DNA of 64,000 nt. Source: Ophioceras dolichostomum (taxonomy: Eukaryota > Ascomycota > Sordariomycetes > Magnaporthales > Ophioceraceae). The DNA lies in assembly GCA_003049485.1 (NCBI GenBank), contig PYST01000007.1:62001-126000 (forward strand), written 5' to 3'. Both the position numbers and the translations under genes were made by a program. Numbering within the stretch: position 1 is the stretch's first letter; each line of letters begins with the position of its first letter. Shown piece by piece: positions 10,944 to 23,700 of this stretch. The notes beneath the pieces were generated by a model, which had not been told where the DNA came from, did not search any database, and worked only from the letters and a program-made list of their open reading frames with translations.

Positions 10944-10975
10944 NNNNNNNNNNNNNNNNNNNNNNNNNNNNNNNN
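10944..10975. other. Assembly gap (32 N) inside a poly-C tract
   Basis: 32 unresolved bases followed directly by an uninterrupted C run (10976-11000) and preceded by five C. This looks like a G/C homopolymer that could not be sequenced through. It probably hides or disturbs the 5' part of the acetyltransferase gene. Confidence 0.95.
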
Positions 10976-11000
10976 CCCCCCCCCCCCCCCCCCCCCCCCC

Positions 11001-12834
11001 GTCGGCTAGGAGCATTTCAAGTGGAATAGATAGGAGTTGTCTTACGAAGACCCAAGCTTCCTGATGATAGCAGCCGCCGTCGTAGCCTTTGGCTCGCCAC
11101 CGGCAGCTGCACGCTCGTTCTTTGGCGATAATCCAGACATGTCGTTGTTCTATGAAAGAGTCCTGCGTACATAGATATTCCAAAGCTACAAATTTTTCTG
11201 GGATTTTCTGAGGGGACAAGGAAATACATAAAATACGCGTGTTTGGCTCGAGGGGGCCAAGGAGGATCCGTCCATAGCCCCTGCTTGGCTGGGCCGTCAG
11301 CACCCAGGATTCCTCGGTAGCTAGCGCTCGCTCCCTCTGTAATATTCCAGGTCGTACTCTCCGCAAAATCTAGTTCCAGTGAAGTGTTCAGGGCAAGGCT
11401 TACTGAATGGGGTGCAAAGGATTCCACAACCCCTGTCGTATGCAAAGTCCTCCGTACCCGTTCCGTCGGGACGCGACAAGGCTGCCAAGCCGTTTTGTAC
11501 GAGTGCGAGTCCGAGCCACCACCCACTCAATCGAGAACCACACGGCTTCTTGGTGAAAAAGTTGCAACTAACACGTCCTCGGTGCGTTACGACATTGTAT
11601 GCGGGATCAAAGTTCTTGGTAATGGGATGAGTTTCCATCAGCGAGTGGCAGCGACATGTCAAGAGTCGGCTATGAAGCAGTGAATAGCAAAACCATCTCC
11701 CCAAACAAGCTGCGATCCCATGCAAACGCATGCGGCTGTCGTCAGATGACAAACCCCGTGACGCCTACATTGCCTGTGACGATGAATATCAAATCGACCG
11801 GATTTGCAGGCAGTCTCACGTACTTCATCACCTTCGTTGAACAGCTCCCTTTGACAGGGGGGATAAAGGCGTCAGTCTGCAAGTCAGGCAAGGCAAGGCA
11901 ACCACCACTAGTCGTTATTTTCCCTGCATCTTATATAGGTGGTAGGCAATGAGTTGGTAGTTAGGTCAGTTGCGAGTATGATTAGGCGGTTGGCTAAGAG
12001 TAAATGTTGGTGCCAGGTGTAGCAGGATAGATGGGGATGTGATATGATGTGCGTTCATGTCATTCAGGCTTTTCCTTCTTTTTGTTTTCCGTCCTTTTTT
12101 CCCATCATTCATGAAGAACTCCTCTTTCCCTCCAGCAGCAGGAGACTAGTGTACACACCGGTTAAATGGTGGGAGAGAAAAAGACAACATAGGGAAAACA
12201 AGGCGAGAGAAGAAGAAAGCTTTTGCTAATAAAGAGCTTAAGCATGTGTGAGAGAGGGATAAAATACCGGAGATGGGGATGTCCCAGATAGAGAGATAAG
12301 AGAGATGGCCTTTTAGAGAAAATAAGTTTGGTTTTGAGTGTGCTCTCTCTATCGAGCGAAAAGAAACAACGGAGGCTTGAGTGGCGTCTGTGTGCACCAA
12401 CAACGGGTTCCCTGAAGTCTGTCTAAGTTCCATACCATGAAGATGATCCGTGGCAAAAAGAAAAAGAAAGGCGCCAGCTGAAAGAACAAACCCATTTCCC
12501 TTGAACTCTCCGTATCCTCCTCGCACCAACATCCCATCTGCGGTCTACCATAGGTAAGGAAAAAAGAAGACGTTGGGCGTGCCAAAGATCACGCCAAGTC
12601 AACGTGTGGTAAGGCTATGGGGGCCGGCGGCAAGAAAATACCACAACAAGCAAGCGGTCATTAAATCAAGCAAGGCATAAGAAGGGGTAACGGGCTGATT
12701 CAGCACTAAAAGCATGCATGTCTCTCCTTGTTTCTTGGATAGTCTTCCCTTCGACTGCCAGTGTGCGAATGTTGCTGTGTTCGCCGTGTTCGCTGAGCTC
12801 TCTGAGTTCGCTGAGCGCGGTTCCAGCGAGAACC
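11001..12834. other. Intergenic, no gene recognised
   Basis: Open frames up to about 170 codons occur on the minus strand, but none shows a domain or good coding bias. The left part probably contains the promoter or first exon of the acetyltransferase. The right part is the 3' flank of the RRM protein. A GGTAGTTAGGT-like motif lies near 11940-11970. Confidence 0.45.
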
Positions 12835-14475
12835 TTAAGCGGCGGTGGCGGCGGCCGGGGCGGCAGCACCCTCGGCAGCAGGAGCCTCCTGGGAGGAGGT
12901 TCCGTTGGTGGCCTCATCGTGGGCCTCGTCGTGCGCGTCGTCATCGGTCTTGTCGGGGCTGTCAATAGCGACCTTAACGGCAATCTCGCGGTTGTCGATG
13001 ATCTTGCCGTTCATCTCCTCGACGGCCTTCAGCTGAAGCTCCTCGGACGCCAGAGTGACGAAGCCGAAACCGCGGCCCTTGCGGGGCTCGCCGCGGGCCT
13101 GCAGCTTCTTGATCATGAAGCGGGGAATAGGACGCAGGGCGATCTTGGCAGACGAGGGCTCGTAGGCAGCGAAGACCTCCTTGAGCTGTAGAGCAAAGTC
13201 AGGCACACAAGGGTTAGCGCATCTCGCTCACGCGCAAGAATTCAAAATCTCGAGGGGAGAGCAATAAAACCACGTACTCTAGCCTCGGTCATGTCGTACG
13301 GCAGGTTAGCAACCATGACCTTGTTCTTCGAGGGGATGCCATCAGCAGGAGGGCCACGCTCACGGCGCTCACGGGGAGCGCGGGGCTGTCCCTTGCCGGA
13401 CTTGTCATCCTTGTCGGCCTCATTCTTGTTCGTAATGTCCGACAGAGGCTTGACCTCGCCAGCCGCGGCAGCATCAGTGGCAGCATCTACGGCGGTGCCG
13501 TCCTTGGCCTCCTATTCAGTGTAGAGACACACATTAGTTAGTCGTCGCTGATGCCACTTCCATATGCCTAGTTGCTGTGTAGGTGTACGCCGCCTTGCAT
13601 GTGAGTGACTACTACGTACGTCGCTGGAGCCACGGCCGGCACGAGCACCGCCGCGGGCACGGGTGGAACGGCCACGGCCGCGGGTGGAGCGAGTGCGGCG
13701 GGTTCCCTCGGCACCGTCACCGTTGGCGCCATCATCCTTCGGCTGGCTAGGCTCAGGCTTGCGGGCAAGCTGTACCGAGACCTTGCGCTCGAGGATCTCC
13801 TGGCCGGAGAGCTCAGCAATGGCACGCTCAGCCTCGTTGGGGGTAGAGAGGTCGACGAAGGCGTAACCGACGGGGCGCTCGGTGCGCGGGTTCTTGGGGA
13901 TGGAGATGCGCTCGCTGACAGTAGACACGGTTGATAGTCAGCAGGAGAACGAGAATTCTTTGGGGGCGGCTCTGTGCTACTTCGAGGCAAGCTGCCCTGC
14001 TCGAATTCGGATCCCGGCTGACGCGCGTGGTGAAGATGGAACATTCAAGCTGCTGCCTGTTCACACCGCGAACACGACAGTATTTGGGGGAAAAAATCAA
14101 AGGCGTTTGGTGCATGTCGCCACGCCGGAGATGTTGGGCCGGGCGGCGAGATGCCAGGGCCGGAAACGGTGATCTCAACAGAGAAGGACGCAAAATGGGC
14201 AGGATGGGCAGGAGGGGAATCAAAATGATTGTCATGTGATGGTAAATGGAGGCGGCGGAAGGAACTCACACAAGGTAGCCCTTGAAGAACTCTTTCAGCT
14301 TCCCCTCGCTTGTAGCGTAGGCGAGGTTGCCGATGTACAGGCGGCGGCCCTCGACAGCGCTGGCAAGGACATCGTCCTTGTTCTCGGCCTTGCCGGCGAT
14401 GGAGGTGTCGGCCAGAGCGGCAGTAACGTCATTGACAGCGGCGTCAGCAGCGGTCTTATCCACGGTGGTAGACAT
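12835..14475 (-). CDS. Two-RRM RNA-binding protein
   Basis: Binds RNA; exact role unknown. Exons (minus): 14475-14270, 13914-13620, 13511-13278 and 13185-12835; all junctions are in frame, total 361 residues. RRM1 runs from RRLYIGNLAY (RNP2) to RPVGYAFVDL (RNP1), and the first intron falls inside it (FKGYLV/ERISIPKNP). A linker follows with Arg/Gly/Thr repeats (TRRTRSTRGRGRSTRARGG). RRM2 runs from KVMVANLPYD to GRGFGFVTL, with an unusually long basic loop (RPIPRFMIKKLQARGEPRKG) between strands. The C-terminus is acidic then Ala-rich and ends AAPAAATAA. An in-frame upstream ATG at 14550 exists, but MSTTVDK at 14475 fits the family start better. Similar two-RRM proteins are conserved in filamentous ascomycetes. 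Confidence 0.9.
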
Positions 14476-16979
14476 CTTAAGATCGAGATGGGAGAGATCT
14501 TCTTGTTCTGATGGAGAAGAGGTGTGACGGTTGGAGGTTGAAGGTGTCAAGAATTAGAACCGCGTGCGGTTTGACGTTGTTCGGGTTCAAGTTGAACTCT
14601 GGGACAATGCGGGGGGAAGGATAGGGTAGCTTAGTGCCCTAGGTGAAGTTGACTGTTGGCAAAGGAGCTTTTGCTGATCTTGGGTTGTTGGTGATGAAGA
14701 TGAGGAGGGAAAAGAGAAAGAGAAGGGAAAGGCTTTCAGGCGCGCTTCGAAATTCAAATAATTTTTTTTCCTCCTCGACCCTGGTGAGTTCGGGGAATTA
14801 AGCGAGGGGGGGAAGGAGGAGTGGCGCGAAAAGTTGTGGGTCGTCTTGGGCAACTTCCCTCCAGGTAACTGCCCTCTCTGACTTGCAGGACCGGGACGGG
14901 ATGACCTGTCACTTGGAAGTAGCGTTCCTCAGCCAGCTCCACCTGCCCTGCTGCCACTCGCCAGGTCCTCGTCCTCTCTCGAGGCCACAATGATCAGCAG
15001 AATGTTCTTTAAGTCTTCGGTCAGCAGCGAATCTCGTTGCCTCCGTTGAGAGTCCTTTCAGCTTCCCCCTAGCCTTGCTCCTCAGTGTAACTTCGTCGGA
15101 CGAACCACGTCGCAGAATTTCCGAGTGCACGTGAATGGATGATAGCGTCGATGCCTTTTCCGTCTTTGAAAACTCTGCCTTTTCCCGGGAAGTCTCCTCC
15201 TGCCTTTGGGGGCGGGCCGTTCTTTGTACGACTTGCCGTCCCAGGTCTACTGGTCACTCCGCAGTTGGAAGTGAGTCAAGCTCTTTGCTGCTATGACGGA
15301 AGGAAGCAGGCAATGTCTGGATCCGGATCTACGAGAACCTCCTTCCCATCTACCTCGAGACGCTCAAAATTTGTTCTTCAACTGGGTGCAAAGCGTTCCT
15401 GCTGGTGCTGTGCTGGTAATCAAACCGCCCAACCGCCCAGTGCCAACTGCCAGCTGGATTTAACAAAGTCCATGACTCCTGCGTAGCATTGTAACATTCG
15501 CATCTAGAACCCGCAGGAGCCTGGAGCACAGTTCGTTCTCGTCACCTCCACCAATTACTTTGTGGAGATGGGGCATCTGCGGACGTCCAAATCGCAGGGA
15601 CGAGGGTAGTATTGCAGATGGCGCTATCTCCAACGTCTTCCCGCCATACAGAATACCCAAGGTGCATTCAGCTGGCCTTGAGATGGTCCAGAGCACATCA
15701 CTGTATATAGGTGGGTACCTACCGTTTGAAGGTTGTTCAGTGCCTGTCTAGAGAAAGTTCACGTAAAGTCATGGACGTGCAAGTATGACGCTCTCAGCAA
15801 ACCGTCGGTGTGGGGGCTCTGGCTTCCCGAAAGGCCATGGTGCCATTTTCAATATCTATTTCGTTCGCCAACCAGGTCAAGATATCGAGCAATGGGGCTT
15901 CCCGGTGGTGCTATCTGTCCAACTCAACCGCACAGACAGGGCTTGCTGCAAGCGTCAGCTGCCGCTGAGTGACCTGGCCTGTCATTCAATATTCAAACGC
16001 TAATGATAACTTTGATAACATGGTGCTGTGTGACGGTAAGCCAGTGAAAGCCAGTCTGTACAAGCACGGAACACCAGAACTCTCCCTCCGTGCTGCATGC
16101 AGTCTTCCCTCCTATGCCTTCCAGTTGTGAAAGTTTCTCTCTCCTTGTTGCGCACAGCAGCCTCACCCAGCCCCAAATTCAACCAACGGTTACGGTTTAC
16201 TTACAGGAAAACGGCGCCGTGCGGTGGAACAGCAATGGAATCTTTTGGAAGCCCATCCAGCCGTGGAAGGACCCGCTCGCATGGGTTGTGACTCTGGACA
16301 GGGGAGCGCCCTGCAGGAATCCGCCCAGGCGTAATGACGTTTACTCGTTAGCTAGAGGAAAATTTCGATTCGATATTGCTGATTTGCTTCTCGTCATGCA
16401 ATGTTCGCGATCCCCCTTTTTCTTCTTTCACCTATATAGAACTCTGTACTTTAGTCCGGAGAACCGACGATTCACTGCTCAAAATTAGGATAGTCGCAGT
16501 GGAAGACAAATAGGCCTCCGAAGGCGGCAAACAGAGCATTTTCTTGTCCTCGTGTCTGGAGCAGGGGTCAAAAAGTTCACTTCAGCTTTATCTTATCAAT
16601 CTAGGCTTGGCTGAGGTCCCACTTGACCGGCTTCTGCTTCTCATCACCATTTTCAGCCAGGCTCCGAATAATCCCCTCAGCGATATCGGCTCTTGCTCGT
16701 GGGTGTTCCCCATCCAAAGCACATAGAGTCGAGACGCTGCCTCTTATGCCTCTTCTTGTAACTACCAGATCAGAAAATGCAGCTCGCCAGTCAGAGTTGA
16801 CCGAAAATCTCAAAACCGAACCTTGGCGTGCGTCACGAAACCTTCGGCATCAGAACCTCACTGAGGGCCAAAGAGCTGCACTCTCGACTTCATTTCTTGC
16901 GATTGCTCAACGCGTTTGCGGCACACGAAGTGGTTGAGCTGGTGCCGCAGCCCCGTGCCGGAATTCGCCTGTCGTCACA
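14476..16979. other. Divergent intergenic region
   Basis: About 2.5 kb between the divergent RRM gene and the diflavin reductase gene. No coding frame with a recognisable product. It must contain both promoters. A GGTGGGTACCTACCG motif lies near 15710-15723. Confidence 0.5.
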
Positions 16980-19442
16980 ATGGCTGCCGGACCAGGGCAG
17001 CCTTCCCTAAGTGGGGCCGGACCTCCGCCAGGGACCCGGCCGGACCGGGACAGGAGCGTGCTTGTCACATATGGTTCTGAGACTGGCAATGCCCAGGACA
17101 TTGCAGAGCACCTGGGGCGATCTGTCGAGCGCCTGCGCTTCAGGACGTCGGTGGAGGAAATGGACGATGTTGAACTGGTCAGTACCACTAGAGCTCACTT
17201 GCTGGAGGCTGGTCCTCCAGTTCTCGGCGACTCGGTTGCGTTGCCTCTGTACAGAACAGATCCAAGAAACAATGGACAATAAGTCCCGTCGCTATTTATC
17301 CATCTTGAGTCACTCGTTAACAGTAAGGAGACGGGATCTAGAAAGAGCTCTTACAATACGAATTGGTCATATTTGTGATGCCAACGACTGGGCAAGGTGA
17401 TATGCCCGGAAATACGACGAGGTTCTGGAAAAGCCTCCTGAGAAGAAAGCTGCCGCCCTCGTGTCTATCAAGACTCCAATTCACCAGTTTCGGTCTAGGA
17501 GACAGTTCCTATCCAAAGTTCGTTGGCTCTCCGCGTCCCTCTCCTGAGGCCACCTCGACAACTCGACAACTCGGCGCCCATTCACTTAGTGCTTCTCTGC
17601 GGTGCTAACACTGCTCTCTTGGCTTCATTACCAGGTTCAACTGGGCCGTCAGGAAGTTGAATAAGCGCCTCACGCAACTAGGTGCCCAGGAGTTCTTTGC
17701 GTCCGGGGAAGGCGATGAGAGGCACGACAATGGGTGAGCGATGTTGCTCTCCCCCTTCTTATCGATATCGAGAGCCCCTTCGGTGATCATCTTAACTAAT
17801 TCTGCTTCTGTACAGGATCGACTCCATATTTTTGCCTTGGTCTCAATCCCTAAAGTCTCATCTTCTAGCCAAGCACCCGCTTCCCTCGCCGCTGCAACCC
17901 ATACCAGACGGAGAAGCTCTACCACCTCGCTTCACCATCTTTGCAGATCCCACTACTACCGCTGCTGCCGATACGAAGTCGCGCGCAGATACGGAATATA
18001 TCACACCCAAGCAGAGTCCCAGAGGCCTTGTTGCGACGGTCCAACGCAATGTGCGCGTAACCCCTGAAGACCACTGGCAGGACGTGCGGCTCCTGACATT
18101 CGACATCGAGCGTCCAAGAGAAGATGAAGGATGGAGCTTGCCGCGTCCAGGAGCCACGATAGTCATCTACCCCAAAAACTCGCCGACCGACGTCAACTCC
18201 CTCATCGAGCGTATGGACTGGCACGGCATCGCCGACCTGCCCCTTCGGTTCCACGGGTCCCCAGTTTACTCTCCGAGGCCGCCGCTGCCCAAGGGCCTTT
18301 CTTACCAACAAGGCTTCACACTGCGAGACCTGCTCACTCACAGCCTTGACATCACGGCCGTTCCTAAGCGCAGCTTCCTCGAGAAGCTGTCCTTCATGAC
18401 CAATGCTGAGAACGAGAAGGAGAGACTCCGAGAGTTATTCGACCCAGAAGGCTCGCAGGATTTCTACGACTACACCTCCCGCCCGCGCCGCACCATCCTC
18501 GAGATTCTAGGCGACTTCCCTGCCGTGAAAATTCCCTACAGTGCCGTGTTGGACCTCTTCCCCGTTATGCGCGGCCGAGAATTCAGTATGGCAGATTGCT
18601 ACCCCCACGAAGCAAACTCGGACGAGAGTAGCAACAACACGAACAACAACAGCAGCGGCAGCAGCATCCGAGTCGAGATTCTCGCCGCCCTAGTCAAGTA
18701 CCGCACCATAATCCGCAAGCCCCGCGTCGGGCTCTGCTCCGGCTACCTCAAGACGCTGCAAGGCGGCGTCGGAACGCGCATAAACGTCACAATCAAACCT
18801 GGTTCCCCCTTAGCCCAGAAAGAAGGTGATCACACTCGACCCATCATCGCCGTGGCGACGGGGACAGGAATAGCCCCAATCCGGATGCTCCACCACCAGC
18901 GGCGGCGGCGCAAATCGCCTCCGACGCCAGGCGAGATGCTTCTTTTCTTCGGCTGCCGCAACAAGGCTGCGGATTACTACTTCGCGGACGAGTGGCAGCA
19001 AGACGCATCCGCCCCGGGCAACAGCAGCCTGACCGTGATCCCCACCTTCTCGCGCGACCGCTACGCCGCCTTGGAAGCAGAACAAGAAGAAAGGAAAGTC
19101 GTCGACGCGGGAAAAGAAGGAACAGACAAGGCCACCACCACCACGACCGCCCCACCAACGAGGCCATCAGCAGAAGACCCGACCTCGTCGACCGCCGTGA
19201 TCCTCCGCCGCGACGAGGGCAAGAACTACGTGCAGCACCACATCCGCCGCCACGCAGCCGAGGTGGCGGACCTGGTGCGGCGGGGCGCCCTCGTCTGCAT
19301 CTGCGGGAGCGCGGGGAACATGCCCAAGGCCGTGCGGCTCGCGCTGGAGGACGCCCTCGTCATGGGCGGACTCTGCGCCGACGCGGCCGAGGCCGAGGAG
19401 TACCTCGCGACTAAGGTCGAGGTTTGGCAGGAGACGTGGTGA
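16980..19442 (+). CDS. TAH18: NADPH-dependent diflavin oxidoreductase 1 (Tah18/NDOR1)
   Basis: Transfers electrons from NADPH through FAD and FMN to Dre2 at the start of cytosolic iron-sulfur protein assembly. Exons: 16980-17177, 17342-17517, 17635-17733 and 17816-19442; all phases close, total 699 residues. The FMN/flavodoxin domain shows VTYGSETGNAQDIAE, FVMPTTGQGDMPG and GLGDSSYPKFNWAVRKL. The FAD domain shows MRGREFSMADC (the RxYS-type motif) and GLCSGYLKTL. The NADPH domain shows ATGTGIAPIRML (about residues 505-516), FFGCRNKAADYYFADEW, FSRD, YVQHHI, ICGSAGNMPKAV and a C-terminal Trp. Fungal NDOR1 proteins are usually about 600 residues. The extra length comes from a Ser/Asn-rich insert (about 18610-18670) and a Thr/Pro-rich insert (about 19080-19190) between FSRD and YVQHH. 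Exons 2 and 3 are short and easily missed. Confidence 0.93.
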
Positions 19443-20730
19443 CCTGTGTCATACAGACACACACACTCACACACATATGAACGAGCGAGCGAGGGTCCGC
19501 GCAGCACAGAAGTTGGAATCTCAAGAACACGAGACTGCTGTCGTTGTCGGAAGATACCTACCTACCAAGATAGACTATGAGAGAAAGAGGACAGGAATAT
19601 ATTCGCCGTGGATGACATCCGTGGCATGGCAATCCATAAAACGGATGCTTGTGTACCGCGCCCATGAGTTGAAGTTCTGTCTATCCCTTGCTAGTCTCTA
19701 CCTACTCCACACCAGGGTCAACTTTTAACATAGGTCACCGACGACCAAGCCAACAAGGGGGGAGGCACATAGTGATTGTCCATCATATCTGTACACACCA
19801 GGCGTCCGGAAGTAGGCCTTGAGGGCTCGCCAGTCGAGGCTATGCGTAATACGTCATGACCTAGGTAGTAGTGGGAGGAGGAGCATCGAAAGGCTTTTTT
19901 TTGAGGGATACCTACCTATCTAGATATGTACGGAAGCAAACATCCCGTATCAATGCAGAAAAATTTTTTGAAAAAGAGAAGATGGGAGCAAAAAGTGCGC
20001 ACATATTGGCTTTGATGTCTGATTTTTCGTTTCCCTTTCTTCCTCCTAAAGATATCTACCTTAGGTACATGGTGTATATATAAAGAGAGTGATGATGAGT
20101 TAGTTGAGTGAGGGCAATGGATGGTTGGGTGGGATGGTAGNCGTCATTCCTCTCTTCTCCTATCATTCCATCCCATCCAGCTCCAAAATACCATAGATAC
20201 TGAGATAGATGATTTGAGTTATATGCTAACAGTACTGGGTTGTTATAAAAATAAAAATAAAAAGTGGTTGATAATAATGATGATGAGAAACGCCCGCATG
20301 TCCGAACATGTTTTGTGCTGCTCGGTGTTTTGCTGTTTGTCCCTCCCTCTCCAATCCTGGTGGAAAACAGTTTCAGGGAGACAGACAGACGGCATACGTC
20401 CAAATTAGAAACTTGTCCACACCTAGTGAGTAAAATGTGGTATATATGTGATGATACGAATAAGTAAAATAGGAAAGAGAACAAAGAGGACACATGCAAG
20501 AAAAAAATCCGAAATGGTTTCGCTATCATGAGGGTTCTGAGACTTTAGTTGTAGGCGACTGGTTGGGTTGGTGGAAGCACAATTAAGAGAAGATCCTAGT
20601 AGTTAGGGACGGTGAAAAGCGTTGAGGATATGATGTAAGTCATGAGTGTAATGTCGTAGTGGGTGTTGTTGAGAGAAACTCGGTATGTGAGCAGCACAAC
20701 TCGTCGAAGTCGAGATAAGATCGACAGCCT
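19443..20730. other. Intergenic between convergent genes
   Basis: Two 3' flanks meet here. No gene recognised. Holds TACCTACC motifs (about 19555-19566, 19909-19920), A/T-rich stretches around 20030-20300 and one undetermined base at 20141. Confidence 0.55.
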
Positions 20731-23700
20731 TCATCGCCTGTCGTCCTCCCAGCTGTACCGCCTCGACGCAAGCTGCGGCACATGGACCAACTCGATGCCG
20801 GCCTCGATCCTCTCAGCGCTAGTCGAGCTCTGGGGCGTGGTCGGGCTGACGCCGTCGTCGTCGTCGTCGGTTTCTCCTCCACGGCCGTCGTTGTCGTTAT
20901 CCTGCTGCTGCTCCCGCCGTCGTGCGCGCGCCTCCTCCTCGACGGTATAGTTGCTGCCCAGCGTATCGGCAGAGCCGCGCCTGATCAGCCCGTCAACTCC
21001 CACTCCTCCGCCGCCGCCTCTGGGTGATGGTGGTGGCGGGGGGTTTAGATCCGGGCTTTTGGGGCGTGCGTGATGGAGTGATGATGATATTTGGAGCCCA
21101 CTACCCCGGCCGCCGTCTCGGGGTGGTGGTGGTGGTGGTGGTATCGGCAGAGGGAGAGGAGGAGGAGGACGACCTGGTGATGGTGCATGGGCGGGGCCAC
21201 CGATAGTCGCGGCTGCGGTGGTCCGGAAACGGGGGGAGATCAGGGATGGGGGCTGTAGGCTGGCGCTGTCTGGCCTAGGGAGCTTGACCTGTGCGGCAGC
21301 TCCCGCCCCGGCTGGTGACGTCGAGGATGTAGCGGGCGGCTGGCGAGCACCGGGTATCGGCAGCCGTACGTTTTCCGGGAGGGGACCCAGGCACACTATC
21401 TTGGTCTTGGTGGAGTCTATGGGAGTGCGCTGGAAGGTCGGAGACGGGGGCACGACGAGCGAGTGGGGTGAGCCCGACGACAGCGGCGAGGGCGGATCGT
21501 CGTCGTTGCGTGAGGAGATGGACCTGGTCGTGGTGAGGGGCATCTGGCTGGACGTGGTGGAGGAGGAGGACACGACCGTGTTGGAGGCCGCCGCCCCTGT
21601 CATTGAATGGGTAGGGAACCGCGGCGAGGACGCCGACAGGGTCATGGGCGACGGGAGGTCGAACATTCTGGTGCCCCAGTCCGGGTGAGGGGACATGGGG
21701 GACGGCAGCGCATCCAGAGGCAGGGAGTTGGTGTTCGCCCCTTCGGATGATGGGGCTGAAACTGAAACAGGCGACGCGTCCTCTTGCCTTCTCTCTCCGC
21801 TTCTTGGCCCTGGTGGCGCCAGTGCCTCTGTGGGTCTGGGTCTGGGGCCGGATCCCGGCCGGTAATGCGCCACTGGGCTCACGTCCTGCTCCGACTTGCC
21901 CTCCTCGCGGCCCGCCACTGCTGCTGCCGCAGCTGCGCCGCTGCTTTCAGCGTCCCCAGTTGGCGGCGAATAGGAGGGCAGCGGTCCTTGCAGCTCCCTC
22001 GCCAGCTTGATCCGGGCGACCTCGTATGGGCTCAGGCCGTGCGGGCCCATGGTCGCCAGGTCGGTGTGATCAGACGCCGTGATCTCGTTTGTGCCGTCCA
22101 GCTCGACGGGCTCGAGTGGTACTTCCAGCTCATATCGCTCGTGGGACGAGTCCGCGCCCACCTCAGCTGGCCCTGAGCCTCCTCCTGGCGTGGTGTCGTT
22201 CATCTCGTGCGTCGAGGCTGGCCGCCTCGACCTCTTCCTCCGCACAAAGGAGGAAAAGAAGCGAGCCATTGGGCTCGTGGGTGTGGCTGTCCCTTCAGAG
22301 TCGAGGGCGGACTCGGCGTCCTTGGCCTTCAGGTGGAGATGATCGTCATCTAGGACATGATCTCCGACAGCGGCGATGTTCTTTGCCGCGATTCGCCTCC
22401 TCTTCCTCCGCCGGCGGCAGCACCACAGGGCGAGGCCACAGATTGCTGTGACCAGGAAGGCAGCGACGACAATTCCCGCTGTCTGACCTGTGGTGAGTCC
22501 CACCCCAGACTCTTCGTTGGACTTGTAGGCCGGGTATTGGCTGCTGGGCGATCGGGCTATGGGCTGGATCGTATAGTTCTTGGACGCGTTGTCGGGGAAC
22601 AAGGCCTGGTGGATCGAGAAGATCTCCTCGTCGTACTTGGTGATGATGTACGCTTCCTGAAGAAAGACCCGACCGATAGAGATCTCGTTGGTGTTAGCGG
22701 CGCGACGCAGCGGGAAGTACGGCACCGAAGAATCCGTCGGTTGGAAGGCACCCTTGAACGGGTACGATAGAAGCTGCCCGAAAGCGGCCGCGGTGACGGT
22801 GATGTTGACTGTCCCCTTCACTGTCAGCGGCGACCCGAAGTTGTCGTTGTTGTCCCAGCTGGACATGGTGAAGGTAAAGGTGTAGGGCCGGTTCTTCAGG
22901 TAGTTAGTAAACTCATCGGCCGACTGGAAGGTGTAAGTGCCCAACGTCTCGTTGTAGGTCAGGTTCAGGGCCGAGGCAAAGCGGTCGCATATCTCCTGCG
23001 GCAGCGTGAGGTACGGCAGCGACGAGTCTATTAGGGCCGTAACGGAGTCGTTGAAGGAGACCAACGCCTTGCTGCGGGAGCCTCCCCAGTTTGCTGGGGG
23101 CGTTGCCCCCTTTTCGGTGGTGGACACGGTGATGGCACGGAGCCGCACCTGAGGCACGCGCGTCCTCGGATCCAGGCTGAAGACGGTATCGTGGTTCACC
23201 ATCCGGAGCGGGTCGTAGCCGCCGAGGATCAGCGACGCCGGCGTGCCGCTCATGTGCTGGGCGCCGGCGGTGTAGCCGTAGCTGTGGCTGCCGATGGTGC
23301 CGTACGTCTCGGCCAGTTGTGAGATCAGCGGGTTCGCGATCTTGTTGGCGAAGCGGCCCTGCACGACGCCAAGGCCGATGAATCCCAGGTAGTAGTCGGT
23401 CGTGTTGATGGCCGCAACCAGCGCGCCGTCGATGGCGGTCGTCTTGCTGCCCCCAACGCTGTTAAACATGGCGAGCGTCTCCAGTCCATAGTCTCCATTG
23501 CCGCTCATGCCAGTACTGCTTAGCCCCAGATTCCATGCTCCCAGATCTGTCCAGCTCTTGGAGGCCTTGTAATCGAGGACGCCGCCCCTTGCCGAAGTGC
23601 ACAGCGCGTCTGGGGAGTAGTTGGGTGGATCCCGTGTTAGCCCAGAGAGAAAGAAAACCAGAGCACAGAGTGTAGCTGAGTAGACCAATGAGTGGATGGA

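Noticed and set aside
10887..11366. Minus-strand frame running through the N gap with a poly-Gly stretch
   Set aside because: The Gly run is simply the poly-C homopolymer and the rest has no coding character; the frame crosses undetermined bases.
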